Origin: a virus
Length of the DNA: 64,000 nucleotides
Direction: 5' to 3' (one strand)
Virus record (IMG/VR): IMGVR_UViG_3300042521_003909
Location: 1-64,000 of that record
The notes below the pieces were generated by a model. That model saw only the letters and a list, made by a program, of their open reading frames with translations. It was not told the DNA's origin and did not search any database. Of the stretch, positions 62,167 to 64,000 are shown one piece after another; the first letter of the stretch is position 1, and each line of letters begins with the position of its first letter. Both the position numbers and the translations under genes were made by a program.

Positions 62167-63102
62167 GTGGCAGCAAGGACGACCATGCCCATCCGACACC
62201 TCGGTTATGCCTGTCAGAACATGACTCTTGGGGCTACGAAGCCCGCCTCCAAGCGTGTCTTTACGGACAGAACGCTGCGGATGGATGGTTTCAGCATCCG
62301 CAGGGTCAATGAACTCGCACTTTCCAACTCACGCGATCTTCTGAAGATCATGTGGTGGAATGTCGAGAACGGCATTCACTTCTTCCGCATTGGTTCGGGA
62401 ATGTTTCCTTTCATGGATCACCCGGAACTGAAGTACGGGATTGACGATCTTGCCACCGCACACACCATCAAGGGTGTGTTGGCAGGAGTTGGGGAACTTG
62501 CTCGTAAGAACAGCATTCGACTGTCGATGCACCCGGGACCTTACACATGTCTTGCATCTCCTGACGAGTCTGTTGTTGACAAGTCATTGCTGTGCATGGA
62601 GATGCACTCGCTTGTGGGCGATCTGCTTGGGATGGATGACTTCCCAATCAACATCCATATGGGTGGCGTCTATGACGGCAAGGAAGCATGTGCGGAGCGT
62701 TTTGTCCACAACTTCTCACGACTTTCTGAAGGAGTCAGGCGCAGAATGACCCTTGAGAACGATGACAAAGAGGGCATGTGGACAATGCGCGATCTGCTTC
62801 CTGTTCACGAAAAGACAGGCATTCCACTTGTTCTTGACATTCATCATCACTCTCTCAACTCAGGTGGTGATGATCTGAAAGTTGCTGCTGACATTGCTCT
62901 TTCAACTTGGGGTGAAAAAACTCCAAAAGTTCACTATAGTGAACCAAGAGAGGGCAGCCGTCCACAAGCACATGCTGACTTCATTGTGAATGAGATTCCT
63001 GAACTTTGTTCAGTCAGACAATATGATGTGATGATTGAGGCAAAGCAGAAGGAACTTGCCCTTCTCAAATATCGAAACCTCTTTTTCCCCCCAACCGCCT
63101 GA
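62167..63102 (+). CDS. uvdE: UV damage endonuclease (UvdE/UvsE-like)
   Basis: The protein has 311 residues from GTG 62167; ATG 62185 is an alternative. HLGYACQNMTLGATKPASKR at the N-terminus, NGIHFFRIGSGMFPFMDHPE, RLSMHPGPYTCLASP, FPINIHMGGVYDGKEACAER, MTLENDDKEGMWTMRDLLPV and VLDIHHHSLNSGG are the UVDE TIM-barrel metal-binding blocks (His, Glu, Asp). The enzyme nicks DNA 5' of UV photoproducts. The length matches bacterial UvsE. It starts right after leader element copy 6. Confidence 0.93.
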   Translation: MAARTTMPIRHLGYACQNMTLGATKPASKRVFTDRTLRMDGFSIRRVNELALSNSRDLLKIMWWNVENGIHFFRIGSGMFPFMDHPELKYGIDDLATAHTIKGVLAGVGELARKNSIRLSMHPGPYTCLASPDESVVDKSLLCMEMHSLVGDLLGMDDFPINIHMGGVYDGKEACAERFVHNFSRLSEGVRRRMTLENDDKEGMWTMRDLLPVHEKTGIPLVLDIHHHSLNSGGDDLKVAADIALSTWGEKTPKVHYSEPREGSRPQAHADFIVNEIPELCSVRQYDVMIEAKQKELALLKYRNLFFPPTA

Positions 63103-63111
63103 GTTTAGACC
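63079..63111 (+). repeat. CTCTTTTTCCCC leader element, copy 7
   Basis: CTCTTTTTCCCCCCAACCGC + CTGAGTTTAGACC lies at the end of uvdE and reaches ATG 63112. The G-run is missing here, but GAGTTTAGA is kept. Confidence 0.6.
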
Positions 63112-64000
63112 ATGCCAGCACGCATCTACGACAATCTTTCCGTTCGCATCGCAAGCGTCAGCAACTCTCACTCCGCTGCTCTTATTGGTAGTTCCATTCT
63201 TGGTTGGGGTAGTTCTGCCAAGAACAAGTTGGACTTCCCGAAGGGCGAGTATCAGAGCGTTGCCTGTGGCTTCTCTCACTCCGCTGCCGTTGATACGAGT
63301 GGTCGCATTGTGACCATCGGAAACGCGCTTGGCGGCAAGTTGAACAGCGGAACGCTGAACAGTCGTGGACAGTTCAAGACTGTGCGCTGCTCTCGCAACT
63401 ACACCGCCGCTACGCTTGACTGCTCCGATGGCAAGTATCGCATCGCCGTCTTTGGCGATCAGCGTCAGTACAGCGTTCTTCCCTCTACGGTGTATTCAAA
63501 GACCTCAAAGGACGAAGGTGTGTTCACCTTTGATTCTGCGATTGGAGACTTTGACATCTCTGATGATGGAACCATTGTGATTGACATGGGCAACGGCAGC
63601 GTGACCGTGGTCGGAGCAAGCATGTACACGGTCAATGGTCTGACTGCACAAGCGGTCAAGGTGCGTTGCGGCGATACGATGAACACCACGACCGTTGCCA
63701 TCATTCACACGACCGATCAGAAGGCTTTTGTTCTCACGCGCAATCACCACGGCATGAAGGTGATGACCGAGATTGCGGGTGATGTGACCGATGTTTTCTG
63801 CGGGAATAAGTATTACGGCTATGTTGTTGCTTGCCGTGAGATCAATCTCGTTGGAGATCATTTCGGAAACATTCGTATTCCCGATGGTTGGCGCATTGAA
63901 GGTGTTGATGGTGGGAACAACGGGTACGCCATCCGTGTGATCGACAACGATTCGGATAAGCACCTTGTTCTTGTTGGCGACAATACGAAGAACAAGGAAC
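63112..64000 (+). CDS. RCC1-repeat protein (truncated by the window)
   Basis: The frame is open to the right edge (at least 296 residues). RCC1-type blades are visible: SVACGFSHSAAVDTSGRIVT, VRCSRNYTAATLDCSDGKYR and a later FCGNKYYGYVVACREINLVG unit. RCC1 repeats form seven-bladed beta-propellers that bind proteins or chromatin. Phage examples are often virion or host-interaction proteins. The ATG follows leader element copy 7. The C-terminal part is outside the window. Confidence 0.8.
   Translation, partial: MPARIYDNLSVRIASVSNSHSAALIGSSILGWGSSAKNKLDFPKGEYQSVACGFSHSAAVDTSGRIVTIGNALGGKLNSGTLNSRGQFKTVRCSRNYTAATLDCSDGKYRIAVFGDQRQYSVLPSTVYSKTSKDEGVFTFDSAIGDFDISDDGTIVIDMGNGSVTVVGASMYTVNGLTAQAVKVRCGDTMNTTTVAIIHTTDQKAFVLTRNHHGMKVMTEIAGDVTDVFCGNKYYGYVVACREINLVGDHFGNIRIPDGWRIEGVDGGNNGYAIRVIDNDSDKHLVLVGDNTKNKE

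Overview
The window looks like part of a large (jumbo-class) tailed-phage genome. Genes are short, tightly packed and often overlap by 1-8 bases. There are nine tRNA-like genes, a tmRNA, a group I intron with an HNH endonuclease, a second free-standing HNH gene, a RadA-like ATPase, a UV endonuclease and many host-type accessory genes, but no rRNA, ribosomal-protein or central-metabolism operons. No capsid, portal, terminase or tail gene is visible, so a megaplasmid cannot be excluded. The host is not identifiable from sequence. A PEP-CTERM-like protein and many apparently leaderless promoters are the only clues. Base composition is strongly mosaic: very AT-rich up to about 35 kb, intermediate to about 46 kb, then GC-richer with a different codon choice.

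Bases 1-25,400 are a glycan-decoration island: about a dozen glycosyltransferases (GT10, GT11, GT23-like, GT25, GT2, GT4, GT47-like and GT7-like), seven SAM methyltransferases, a sulfotransferase, a 2OG-Fe(II) oxygenase, a short DegT-type aminotransferase, a transketolase split into two genes, and several nucleotide-sugar SDR enzymes including GDP-L-fucose synthase. GDP-mannose 4,6-dehydratase lies at 30.3 kb, so the complete GDP-fucose route plus about six fucosyltransferase-like enzymes is encoded. The island ends with an adenylosuccinate synthetase and a minus-strand cluster of four tRNAs (Tyr, Thr, Asn, Ser).

Bases 25,800-46,700 hold mostly small hypothetical genes, with recognisable DUF5872, thioredoxin, CsrA, SLOG/YspA, SpoU methyltransferase, metallophosphoesterase and HicA-like genes. 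They also hold a paralogous family of leucine-rich-repeat-variant (LRV)/HEAT-like proteins (40.4-45.7 kb) whose members differ in repeat number and are separated by a recurring TTAAGAAAATTCGGGCAAACAA element.

Bases 47,600-51,700 (minus strand) carry a GT4 glycosyltransferase, a PlcP-like phospholipase C of the metallophosphoesterase family, a PAP2 phosphatase, a lipoprotein and two further genes. PlcP with an adjacent GT4 (Agt) is the known bacterial route for replacing phospholipids by glycolipids. Two virtually identical 29-bp palindromes precede the GT4 gene and the PAP2-PlcP pair, so this is probably a co-regulated membrane-lipid remodelling module.

Bases 51,800-64,000 carry a RadA-like ATPase, ClpS, a MoxR AAA+/VWA-metallopeptidase pair, an AT-hook protein, tmRNA with its terminator, and tRNA-Gly and tRNA-Arg. 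They also carry a remarkable nested locus at 59,970-60,973. There, one tRNA's halves are separated by a roughly 35-bp imperfect RNA-type helix that encloses a second tRNA (anticodon CAU), which is itself split by a group I intron encoding an HNH protein. UV damage endonuclease and a truncated RCC1-repeat gene close the window. A repeated CTCTTTTTCCCC...GGGG leader element sits at seven gene junctions here.
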